From Gracilimonas sp031581265 (GTDB lineage Bacteria > Bacteroidota > Rhodothermia > Balneolales > Balneolaceae), in NCBI RefSeq assembly GCF_031581265.1, contig NZ_JAVLBQ010000054.1:1-12487 (forward strand): DNA of 12,487 nucleotides, given 5' to 3'. This document shows, piece after piece, positions 6,221 to 12,487 of the stretch. The position numbers were made by a program, and so were the translations under genes. Below the pieces are notes generated by a model, which ran no database searches, had not been told where the DNA came from, and was given only the letters and a program-made list of their open reading frames with translations. Position 1 is the stretch's first letter; each line of letters begins with the position of its first letter.

Positions 6221-6338
6221 GAATAGATAATTACCACCCACCAACAAAAGTTAAATCATTTTAAACCAATCGAGCTTGGGAAACACATGAGGCATTCGAT
6301 TGTTAGTTTGTTATAAAATTCCAAATAAAACTAAAATA

Positions 6339-6908
6339 ATGCTTAAATATATCTTACCTGTACTAATTGCTCTCACTTTTTTGGCTTGCGGTTCGGAAGA
6401 ACAAAACACTCAACAAACCAATCAAAACCCTCCCACTGAACAGGGTCAACCTCAATTTGAACCTAATCAACAAACCGCTGATATTGAGGTTTCTGATGAA
6501 GAATTAGAAAAATTCGCTGAAGTTTCCATTGCTGCCCAGCAAATTCAAATGCAGTCTCAACAAGAAATGATGACTATAATTCAAGAAGAAGAATTAGATG
6601 TACAAACGTATAACATCATTGCTGAATCTCGGTTTAATGGTCAATCAGATGATAGTCTTGATGTGACTGAAGAGCAGCTCGAGAAATTTGATTCCGCTTC
6701 AACTAAAGTTGAGGACGTTCAGCAAAGAGTTGAAGGTGAAATGATGGAAACTATTGAAAACGAAGGTATGGATACCGACCGTTTTATGGAAATCAACATG
6801 GCGCTGCAACAAGATCAAGAGCTGCAACAACGTGTTCAGCAAATAATGATGCAGAATATGCAGCAACAAGGTCAGGGACAAGGAATGCCACAAAACCAAG
6901 ATCAATAA
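6339..6908 (+). CDS. Lipoprotein with two DUF4168-like repeats
   Basis: This 189-residue protein begins with a short hydrophobic signal (MLKYILPVLIALTFLAC) and a probable lipidated Cys17 (FLAC, a relaxed lipobox), followed by a Gln/Pro-rich linker to about residue 48. The rest is helical and acidic. VSDEELEKFAEVSIAAQQIQ (51-70) and DVTEEQLEKFDSASTKVEDV (109-128) begin two similar segments, 51-98 and 109-158. Each is a DUF4168-like unit in which 'EE.LEKF' is followed some 30 residues later by an 'EGMD...F..I' type motif. DUF4168 is a domain of unknown function found in exported proteins. The C-terminus (159-189) is rich in Gln and Met. An in-frame TTG at 6300 would add 13 residues before the signal, so I chose the ATG at 6339. 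It is convergent with the oxidoreductase gene and shares a terminator with it. Probable location is the inner or outer membrane surface, facing the periplasm. Confidence 0.72.
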   Translation: MLKYILPVLIALTFLACGSEEQNTQQTNQNPPTEQGQPQFEPNQQTADIEVSDEELEKFAEVSIAAQQIQMQSQQEMMTIIQEEELDVQTYNIIAESRFNGQSDDSLDVTEEQLEKFDSASTKVEDVQQRVEGEMMETIENEGMDTDRFMEINMALQQDQELQQRVQQIMMQNMQQQGQGQGMPQNQDQ

Positions 6909-6928
6909 CAGAAAATATCTTATTCATT

Positions 6929-6954
6929 AAAGGCGGACAAAGGAGTCCGCCTTT
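6929..6954. terminator. Bidirectional rho-independent terminator
   Basis: AAAGGCGGAC (6929-6938) and GTCCGCCTTT (6945-6954) form a perfect 10-bp stem with a 6-base loop. A-rich sequence on one side and T-rich sequence on the other let it work in both directions. It sits 20 bases after the lipoprotein stop and 20 bases after the oxidoreductase stop on the opposite strand, so it serves both convergent genes. Confidence 0.9.
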
Positions 6955-6974
6955 CTATATGCTGAAAATTCATT

Positions 6975-8459
6975 TTAAACAATTCGGTCGGGGTCACTGA
7001 AGTCAGGTACTTCTCCTCTATAACCAAATACAGTTTTTATAAGTTTTACCGACCATTCGCTTTGATTCTTGATATACCACTGGTCGGCAGCTCGTCTTGC
7101 ACCCAATCCCCAAGTTGGATAAGGGTGAATCGTGTCTGCAATGCCCCGCATAGATACTCCATTTTTAATTGCCACTGCATATTCAGATATAAATTCGCCT
7201 GCATGAGCCCCTACCGCTGTTGCTCCTAAAATTTTACCTGATAACTTTTTGGCGAAAATTTTAACTAACCCGGTGGATTCTCCTTCTGCCAATGCCCGGT
7301 CAATTTTAGAATAAGGAAACCGGTAGGCTTCAAATTTCTCTCCTTCGTCCATTAGTTGTTTTTCAGTTTTCCCGACATGAGCTAATTCAGGATCGGTAAA
7401 TGTGACCCACGAAACCATATCTTTTTCAATTTTCATTGGCACTAACTTGAGGAGAGCTTTGGTAGCGGCAATTTTGGCCATGTGCTCACTCATATGAGTG
7501 AATTGGTAACGGCCGGTTACATCCCCCGCTGCATAAATATGTCGTTTATTGGTACGGCATGACTCGTTTACGGTCACATTTCCTTTCTCAGTATTCACAC
7601 CTGCAGCATCCAGGTTGAGCTTAGCCGTGTTTGCTCTTCGTCCGGTAGCCATTAGCAGTGCATCCCCTTCCAAGACCTCACTCCTTCCGTTTCTTTCAAT
7701 GTGAACTTTGATTCTGCTTTCAGATTGTTCCACTTTTTGTACCGAAGCATCCAACTCATAATTCACGCCCTGCTTCTGAAGTTCATTTTTTAAAATCTCA
7801 ACTAATTCCGGATCATCATTAGCCATTATTTGAGAAGCCATATCAGTCACCGTGACTTTGGAACCCAAATTCACAAAAGCCTGTGACATTTCTGTACCGA
7901 TGGGCCCGCCCCCAATAATCAATAACTCTTTGGGCAGTTCTTCAATTTCAAACAAACTTTCATTGGTCAGGTAATCAACATCTTCAATACCGGGAATTGG
8001 AGGCACAAATGCCTTTGCCCCGGTAGCAATTATGAACTTCTTAGATGAAACTGTCTTCGAATTGCCCTCTTTATGCTGAACTTTTATGGTATGAGAATCC
8101 ACAAATGAAGCCTCTCCAAAAACAACTTCAATTCCCATTTCCTCAAATATTTCCGGGCGATCGGCATCTTCGTACACTTCTTTGCGAACCTGATCCACAT
8201 GCTGCATTACTTTTTTAAAATCGATCTTGGGTTCCCCATCTATCAATCCATAGTCTCCTGCCTCTCGAATATTTTTGGCAACTTTTCCGGCTTTGAGCAA
8301 GGTTTTGGAAGGAATGCAACCGGTCCATGTGCAATCGCCCCCGAGTTTATCGACCTCAACCATCATGGTTTTTGCGCCAAAATTTGCAGCCAATCCTGAT
8401 GCTGTAAGCCCGGCTGCACCGCCACCGATCACAATCATATCATAATCAAACTTCGCCAT
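6975..8459 (-). CDS. FAD/NAD(P) disulfide oxidoreductase, mercuric reductase-like
   Basis: This 494-residue protein belongs to the class I pyridine nucleotide-disulfide oxidoreductases (lipoamide dehydrogenase, glutathione reductase, mercuric reductase). The FAD-binding motif is IVIGGGAAGLTA (9-20), the redox-active pair is GGDCTWTGCIPSK (Cys43 and Cys48), the NAD(P) motif is IIGGGPIGTE (181-190) with Asp206 ending the second strand, which suggests NADH, and IYAAGDVTG is the second FAD contact. The C-terminal dimerisation domain ends in HPYPTWGLG (445-453). In lipoamide dehydrogenase this reads HAHPTLSE, where the second His and the Glu form the catalytic dyad; here they are Tyr447 and Leu452. 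It therefore is probably not a lipoamide dehydrogenase. It also lacks the N-terminal metal-binding domain and the C-terminal Cys-Cys of true mercuric reductase, so mercury reduction is doubtful. AAGGAAG lies just before the ATG at 8457-8459. It ends at a shared terminator; the substrate is unknown. Confidence 0.85.
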   Translation of the reverse strand: MAKFDYDMIVIGGGAAGLTASGLAANFGAKTMMVEVDKLGGDCTWTGCIPSKTLLKAGKVAKNIREAGDYGLIDGEPKIDFKKVMQHVDQVRKEVYEDADRPEIFEEMGIEVVFGEASFVDSHTIKVQHKEGNSKTVSSKKFIIATGAKAFVPPIPGIEDVDYLTNESLFEIEELPKELLIIGGGPIGTEMSQAFVNLGSKVTVTDMASQIMANDDPELVEILKNELQKQGVNYELDASVQKVEQSESRIKVHIERNGRSEVLEGDALLMATGRRANTAKLNLDAAGVNTEKGNVTVNESCRTNKRHIYAAGDVTGRYQFTHMSEHMAKIAATKALLKLVPMKIEKDMVSWVTFTDPELAHVGKTEKQLMDEGEKFEAYRFPYSKIDRALAEGESTGLVKIFAKKLSGKILGATAVGAHAGEFISEYAVAIKNGVSMRGIADTIHPYPTWGLGARRAADQWYIKNQSEWSVKLIKTVFGYRGEVPDFSDPDRIV

Positions 8460-8658
8460 ATACTTCCTTTTTCTCTTTTGAGGGATAAACCGGAACAGAT
8501 CTTACTTCATTTTACCCAAGGTATTAAATTGGCGGGAAATTTTAATCATGAACATCTATTCTTTAATTCTAATATAATCCCATCTCTTATCATTTTATCC
8601 ACCTTATTTATTTACTTGAAATTATTAAGTATATGGCAAGTCAATAAACTAAAACACT

Positions 8659-8688
8659 CTGCACTTAAAGTGCAGGGTTTCAAACCCT
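8659..8688. repeat. Two back-to-back palindromes with CCA-like end
   Basis: CTGCACTT-A-AAGTGCAG (8659-8675) and AGGGTTT-C-AAACCCT (8674-8688) are two perfect odd-length palindromes sharing AG. The following TTGTCTGGGACCA (8688-8700) superficially recalls the T-arm, acceptor strand and CCA of a tRNA, but no anticodon or D-arm sequence lies upstream, so this is not a tRNA gene. It lies between the promoter side of the oxidoreductase gene and the ppdK terminator. It could be a repeat element, a tRNA-derived fragment or a binding site. Confidence 0.6.
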
Positions 8689-8716
8689 TGTCTGGGACCA
8701 ATAAAAGTCAGGTATT

Positions 8717-8752
8717 AAAAAAGCAGGTAAGGCATATCCCCTTACCTGCTTT
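8717..8752 (-). terminator. Rho-independent terminator of ppdK
   Basis: AAAGCAGGTAAGG (8720-8732) and CCTTACCTGCTTT (8740-8752) form a perfect 13-bp stem with a 7-base loop. On the minus strand the stem runs into a row of six T residues (complement of 8717-8722). It begins 22 bases after the ppdK stop codon. This also separates ppdK from the oxidoreductase gene downstream on the same strand. Confidence 0.9.
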
Positions 8753-8774
8753 AACTTAGGAGATTAAAGGAGAC

Positions 8775-11450
8775 TTAAGCTTCAAATGTTTCTAATGCTT
8801 CAGGAGCTTCTTCATCGGTTTTTAACTTTAATAGTGCCTGTGCCGAAGCCAGATGGGCAACTGGCACTCTGAATGGTGAACAGGACACATAATTCAATCC
8901 GGTTAGATAGGCAAAATTAATACTGTCGGGATCTCCGCCATGTTCGCCGCATATGCCTACTTTTAAATCGGGATTGGTCATGCGTCCCAACCTAGTTCCT
9001 GCTTGCACAAACTGTCCGACTCCTTCTTCATCAAGTACCTGGAAAGGATCTTGTTTAAGTATTCCAGTTTCTATATACGAAGGCAGAAACTTGACAGCAT
9101 CATCACGACTGAAGCCATAAGTAAGCTGTGTCAGGTCGTTGGTTCCAAAAGAAAAGAAGTCTGCATCTTCGGCAATTTGATCTGCTAAAATTGCGGCCCG
9201 AGGAATTTCAATCATCGTTCCTACTTTATATTCAACGGATATATCAGCTTCAGTCATAATTTCATTGGCTATTCGGTCAACCACTTCTCGCTGATTGCGG
9301 AATTCTTCCACACTGCCAACCAACGGTATCATGATTTCAGGAAGTACTTTTTGCCCTTGTTTGGAAAGCTCAATTGCAGCTTCAATAATTGCTCTGGTTT
9401 GCATTTCCGTGATCTCAGGATAAGTAATCCCTAACCTGCACCCGCGATGTCCGAGCATTGGATTAAATTCCTTCAGCTGGTCAACTTTCTTTTGAAGCAT
9501 ATCCGGACTTACGTCCAGTTCTCGTGCTACTTTTTTTATCTCACTCTCTTCTTGCGGAAGGAATTCGTGCAATGGAGGATCAAGCAGTCTAACGGTAACG
9601 GGCAATCCTTCCATTACTTCAAAGATTTCCACAAAATCCTGCTTTTGAAACGGCAGTAAGTTTTCAAGTGCTGCTACTCTTTCTTTCTCTGAATTTGCAA
9701 TGATCATTTTGCGCATGTAGTTGATGCGTCCAGGCTTAAAGAACATATGTTCAGTACGGGCCAACCCAATACCCAAGGCTCCATAATTACGGGCTACTTG
9801 AGCATCTTCAGGGGTTTCAGCATTTGCCCGCACCTTCATTTCTTCTACCTCATCTACCCACTGCATAAGGGTTTCATATTCTTTGCCAAAATCCGGTTCC
9901 ATCAGTTCTTTTTTACCCAGAATGACTTTTCCGTTATTTCCATCCAATGAAATCCAGTCTCCTTCCTTCACGGTTACCTCACCATTTGTGAAAGATTGAT
10001 TTTTGTAGTTAATAACGATGTCTCCACAACCGGCTACACATGGCTTTCCCCATCCACGGGCTACTACAGCGGCGTGGCTGGTCATTCCTCCCCTTGAAGT
10101 CAATATTCCTTCAGACGAAGACATTCCTCCTACGTCTTCAGGACTGGTTTCAATCCTCACCAAAATAACCGGGCCTTCAGCATCTTCGGCTTTCTGAGAA
10201 TCAAAAACCACTTTACCGACAGCTGCTCCGGGCGAAGCCGGTATTCCCTTCCCTATTATTTCCTTGTCTGAGAAGGAACTTTCTTTGAACTGTGGATGCA
10301 ATAATTGCTCTATATGTCCCGGTTCCACTAAATTTTTAATTGCTTCTTTTCTGGTGATAATACCTTCGTTCACCATATCTACGGCAATTTTGACGGCAGC
10401 GGTACCTGTTCTTTTCCCGTTTCGGGTTTGCAGTATAAACAGATCTCCATCCTGGATCGTGAACTCAATATCCTGCATGTTTTTGTAGTGAGCTTCCAGC
10501 TTACGGGTATAACTCAGCAACTCATCATAAATATCAGGATTCCGGTTTTCTAACTCAGCAATAGCCTTGGGAGTTCTGATACCGGCTACCACATCTTCAC
10601 CCTGTGCATTTATGAGATATTCCCCATACAACTTTGATTCTCCCGTTGCCGGATTCCTTGTGAAGCACACTCCGGTGCCGCTTGTCTCGCCCATATTGCC
10701 AAATACCATTGCCTGCACGTTCACCGCAGTTCCTATCAATCCGTGGATTTTGCTTATCTGGCGATATTTTTTAGCCCTTGTGCTGTTCCAGGAATTGAAT
10801 ACCGCATTAATGGCAAACTTAAGCTGCTCCATCGGTTCTGCGGGAAACATATGGCCGGTTTCTTTGCGATATATAGCCTTGTAGCGGTCAGTCAATTCTT
10901 TCAGGTGATCTGCAGATAACTCAATATCCTTTGAAACACCAACTTCTTCTTTCATACTTTCAATCGCTTCTTCAAATAACTCATGACTTACCCCCATCAC
11001 GACATCCCCAAACATATCTATAAATCTTCGATAGCTATCGTATGCAAAACGTTCGTTGTTTGTTTTTTTGATGATGGCTTCTGCTACCTCGTCATTCAAA
11101 CCTAAATTCAGAATTGTATCCATCATGCCCGGCATAGAAACTGCTGCACCGGAGCGAACTGAAATCAAAAGTGGTTTCTCAGGATCCCCGAATGTTAAAT
11201 CCATCTCTTTTTCAAGATTTTTAATTCCTTCTTCAACCTGCTCCAAAAGCGTTTCGGGCCAGTTCATCTGATTATCAATGGTACTTTTACAAGCCTCTGT
11301 AGTAATTGTGAATCCCGGAGGAACAGGAATGCCTATGGTACTCATTTCGGCCAGATTTGCGCCCTTACCCCCCAACAATGATTTCAGCTTTTTATTACCA
11401 TCCGTCACAGTTTTTCCAAAACGATACACGAATTTTTCAGGATAAGACAT
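8775..11450 (-). CDS. ppdK: Pyruvate, phosphate dikinase
   Basis: This 891-residue cytoplasmic enzyme interconverts pyruvate, ATP and phosphate with PEP, AMP and pyrophosphate. The order is the usual one: N-terminal ATP-grasp domain (about 1-350, with GGKGANLAEM and SVRSGAAVSMPGMMDTILNL), the swivelling phosphohistidine domain (about 400-510) and the C-terminal PEP/pyruvate barrel (about 530-880). The phosphorylated histidine is His459 in LTSRGGMTSHAAVVARG. The barrel shows GHRGCRLG, SFGTNDLTQ and GICGEHGG, whose Cys834 is the expected general acid. Length matches bacterial enzymes of about 875-890 residues. The start chosen is the ATG at 11448-11450, with GAGAGGT just upstream; a further upstream ATG would add 23 residues (MSDWKCHFGIRT...) unlike the family. 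It is preceded by a 149-base gap and followed by its own terminator, so it is probably a single-gene transcript. The reversible reaction suits pyrophosphate-linked glycolysis or gluconeogenesis. Confidence 0.95.
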   Translation of the reverse strand: MSYPEKFVYRFGKTVTDGNKKLKSLLGGKGANLAEMSTIGIPVPPGFTITTEACKSTIDNQMNWPETLLEQVEEGIKNLEKEMDLTFGDPEKPLLISVRSGAAVSMPGMMDTILNLGLNDEVAEAIIKKTNNERFAYDSYRRFIDMFGDVVMGVSHELFEEAIESMKEEVGVSKDIELSADHLKELTDRYKAIYRKETGHMFPAEPMEQLKFAINAVFNSWNSTRAKKYRQISKIHGLIGTAVNVQAMVFGNMGETSGTGVCFTRNPATGESKLYGEYLINAQGEDVVAGIRTPKAIAELENRNPDIYDELLSYTRKLEAHYKNMQDIEFTIQDGDLFILQTRNGKRTGTAAVKIAVDMVNEGIITRKEAIKNLVEPGHIEQLLHPQFKESSFSDKEIIGKGIPASPGAAVGKVVFDSQKAEDAEGPVILVRIETSPEDVGGMSSSEGILTSRGGMTSHAAVVARGWGKPCVAGCGDIVINYKNQSFTNGEVTVKEGDWISLDGNNGKVILGKKELMEPDFGKEYETLMQWVDEVEEMKVRANAETPEDAQVARNYGALGIGLARTEHMFFKPGRINYMRKMIIANSEKERVAALENLLPFQKQDFVEIFEVMEGLPVTVRLLDPPLHEFLPQEESEIKKVARELDVSPDMLQKKVDQLKEFNPMLGHRGCRLGITYPEITEMQTRAIIEAAIELSKQGQKVLPEIMIPLVGSVEEFRNQREVVDRIANEIMTEADISVEYKVGTMIEIPRAAILADQIAEDADFFSFGTNDLTQLTYGFSRDDAVKFLPSYIETGILKQDPFQVLDEEGVGQFVQAGTRLGRMTNPDLKVGICGEHGGDPDSINFAYLTGLNYVSCSPFRVPVAHLASAQALLKLKTDEEAPEALETFEA

Positions 11451-11456
11451 AAAAGT

Positions 11457-11463
11457 ACCTCTC
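11457..11463 (-). promoter_or_regulatory. Ribosome binding site deciding the ppdK start
   Basis: GAGAGGT on the minus strand (complement of 11457-11463) has its AGG seven bases before the ATG at 11448-11450. The longer in-frame alternative beginning at 11519 has no comparable site, and its extra residues do not resemble the family N-terminus. This supports the 891-residue protein. Confidence 0.65.
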
Positions 11464-11522
11464 ATATTTTTAATTATAATTACGGTTCTTATCCCGAAAT
11501 GACACTTCCAATCAGACAATGC

Positions 11523-11547
11523 CTGTCCGGAGATCAGAACCGAACAG
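11523..11547. promoter_or_regulatory. Imperfect dyad upstream of ppdK
   Basis: CTGTCCGG (11523-11530) and CCGAACAG (11540-11547) are inverted arms matching at 7 of 8 bases, with a 9-base spacer. The element lies in the gap between the small membrane protein gene and ppdK, about 75-100 bases before the ppdK start codon. No T-run follows on the minus strand, so a terminator is unlikely and an operator for ppdK is possible. The regulator is not identifiable. Confidence 0.35.
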
Positions 11548-11599
11548 TATTAGTATGTCATTTTAATATGAAGTATTTATGTAGTGCGCTAATTTGTTA

Positions 11600-11956
11600 C
11601 TATTCTTCTTTATCATCGGGGGTATTTACTCCATCATGAATTTTCTTTCTAACATTTTTAATGGTTGAATAGGCACCATAAATCACCATTAGTATCACAA
11701 TTCCGTAAACCCAGAATGGGACATTTTTGCCGGCTATTATCAAATAAAGGTAAGCTGAAATAAAAAAGAATGTAGCCAATATCGTAGGTAATACGATTGA
11801 TTTTTCAGCCCTATAGTTTTTTACTAACCATCCGATACTAAGCGTAAAAAATGGGATAGCTCCTACATAAATACTCCCAAATATGATTGGATTCACCCCG
11901 TATTGTTCCCCAAGACCTAAAAACCAGTCTTTTGATAATTCTATAAATTCAGCCAT
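11600..11956 (-). CDS. Small three-helix membrane protein, unknown function
   Basis: This 118-residue protein is not one I recognise. It has three probable membrane helices at about residues 22-45, 54-75 and 80-97. Positive residues follow helix 1 (KNYRAEK) and helix 3 (KNVRKK), so the positive-inside rule predicts an outside N-terminus and a cytoplasmic C-terminus ending in a charged tail (NTPDDKEE). A conserved-looking stretch is EQYGVNPIIFGSIYVGAIPF (17-36), just before and within helix 1. No catalytic or cofactor motif is visible. The ATG at 11954-11956 is the only reasonable start, without a clear ribosome binding site. It lies 149 bases upstream of ppdK on the same strand; cotranscription is possible but the dyad in the gap argues for a separate ppdK promoter. 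Confidence 0.7.
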   Translation of the reverse strand: MAEFIELSKDWFLGLGEQYGVNPIIFGSIYVGAIPFFTLSIGWLVKNYRAEKSIVLPTILATFFFISAYLYLIIAGKNVPFWVYGIVILMVIYGAYSTIKNVRKKIHDGVNTPDDKEE

Positions 11957-11960
11957 AAAA

Positions 11961-11992
11961 CTTTCGTGTTTTTAAAAAGTGTAATACTTTTG
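11961..11992 (+). promoter_or_regulatory. Possible Bacteroidetes-type promoter
   Basis: TACTTTTG (11985-11992) fits the TAnnTTTG -7 element used by the Bacteroidetes primary sigma factor. About 20 bases upstream CTTTCG (11961-11966) is a poor match to the -33 TTTG element. It would give a leader of roughly 75 bases for the small exported protein at 12071. One good element alone is weak evidence in AT-rich DNA. Confidence 0.25.
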
Positions 11993-12070
11993 ATTTTTAA
12001 TGCAATAATGAACCGTTTATTAACGATACTTGGTTATCCTAATTGATGAGATGAATTAACTAATCATTAC

Positions 12071-12379
12071 TTGAAAAAATTCAGAAGTCATATTGCTTTA
12101 GTCTTCCTTGGTTTAGCCATGGGTGGAATGATGCTGTCTATGCTTCACTACCACAGTGATGGTTTGGAATGCTTAACCCACGCCAGCGAAGAACACTACG
12201 CTGAAAATGAGTTAGTTTGTCCTGTTGCAGGTATAATAGCTGTATATGGAACTGAAGCACAACCATCAGTGGATGCTTTTTTCCAAAGTAATGATATACT
12301 ACTTGACTTCTCTCCTCTCTACCTATCAACTGATATATTTGTATCCTTATTGGGAAGAGCCCCACCATTTTTGGCTTAA
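12071..12379 (+). CDS. Small exported His/Cys-rich protein
   Basis: This 102-residue protein starts with a hydrophobic signal or anchor (MKKFRSHIALVFLGLAMGG, about residues 1-24). Directly after it come HYH (26-28), C34, H37, H42 and C50 in LHYHSDGLECLTH and NELVCPVAG, an arrangement that could bind a metal ion or haem. The C-terminus ends in GRAPPFLA, resembling the ends of short DUF2946-like and related proteins sometimes found next to metal-uptake or TonB-dependent receptor genes; this similarity is impressionistic. The start is TTG at 12071, since no ATG precedes the signal sequence; the next ATG would remove most of the hydrophobic segment. No clear ribosome binding site is seen. What follows the stop, to the window end, holds no visible gene, so the partner genes, if any, lie outside. 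Confidence 0.55.
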   Translation: MKKFRSHIALVFLGLAMGGMMLSMLHYHSDGLECLTHASEEHYAENELVCPVAGIIAVYGTEAQPSVDAFFQSNDILLDFSPLYLSTDIFVSLLGRAPPFLA

Positions 12380-12487
12380 TCTATCTCACCTACATTACCA
12401 GTTTTCAAATCCGCCAAGCATGATTCTATTCATACAGTAGATCAGTTTATGCTTTTCGGTAAAATTTAAATCAAATAGATATCAATA

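Noticed and set aside
6055..6237. Minus-strand open frame of 60 codons next to the transposase
   Set aside because: It is made of REP elements E and F and their spacer, with no protein-like pattern.
8659..8700. Possible tRNA gene
   Set aside because: Only a T-arm-like and CCA-like end is present; the preceding 50 bases contain no anticodon arm, D-arm or matching acceptor strand.
8478..8759. Plus-strand open frame of 93 codons
   Set aside because: It passes through the twin palindromes and the ppdK terminator. It has one hydrophobic stretch by chance but no start signal or recognisable family.
12138..12440. Overlapping frames on both strands at the right end
   Set aside because: They overlap the exported protein, which alone has a signal segment and a patterned His/Cys region; the others look like frame shadows.
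1..12487. CRISPR array or a multi-gene defence system
   Set aside because: There is no regular repeat-spacer pattern and no cas, restriction, or nuclease-helicase cluster. The toxin-antitoxin pair is the only defence-like element seen.

Overview
This window most likely comes from a member of the Bacteroidota–Rhodothermota–Balneolota group, possibly a Balneola- or Gracilimonas-like bacterium. The evidence is a moderately AT-rich sequence, several starts with weak or no Shine-Dalgarno sequence, an EF-G2-type translation factor resembling the Bacteroides paralog, a Bacteroidetes-style REP-associated transposase, and a DUF4168-type lipoprotein. The assignment is inference from gene style, not from a marker gene. 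There is no phage, CRISPR array, rRNA or complete tRNA.

Layout from left to right. Positions 1-240 hold a GC-rich tail of something outside the window and a decayed REP copy. At 240-781 is a two-gene toxin-antitoxin operon (DUF2281-type antitoxin, PemK/MazF-type toxin) with a 4-base overlap. A second decayed REP copy and a perfect 31-base palindrome follow. On the minus strand at 1080-3200 is a GTPase of the EF-G2 type whose catalytic histidine position is threonine. Divergent to it, on the plus strand, are a cytoplasmic type I L-asparaginase (3467-4456) and a PolB-type 3'-5' exonuclease (4530-5246).

Positions 5257-6220 form a compact REP/RAYT locus: a minus-strand Y1 (HUH) transposase sits between two inverted pairs of a 26-base imperfect palindrome, with the outer copies of each pair identical to one another. 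Next are a plus-strand lipoprotein with two DUF4168-like repeats (6339-6908), a shared bidirectional terminator, and a minus-strand FAD/NAD disulfide oxidoreductase of the mercuric reductase/lipoamide dehydrogenase superfamily (6975-8459). A 315-base gap carries back-to-back palindromes and the terminator of the following gene. Pyruvate, phosphate dikinase (8775-11450, minus) and a small three-helix membrane protein of unknown function (11600-11956, minus) follow. The window ends with a short exported His/Cys-rich protein on the plus strand (12071-12379).

The genes are mostly separate transcription units of central metabolism, redox and translation rather than one pathway. Two share a broad theme: EF-G2 (in Bacteroides, a GTPase-deficient paralog used in carbon starvation) and pyruvate, phosphate dikinase (reversible PEP/pyruvate interconversion) both fit energy-limited growth. 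This link is inference. The strongest candidates for closer study are the GTPase-impaired EF-G2, the symmetric REP–RAYT–REP locus with its diverged copies elsewhere in the window, and the unexplained palindromes at 981-1011 and 8659-8688.
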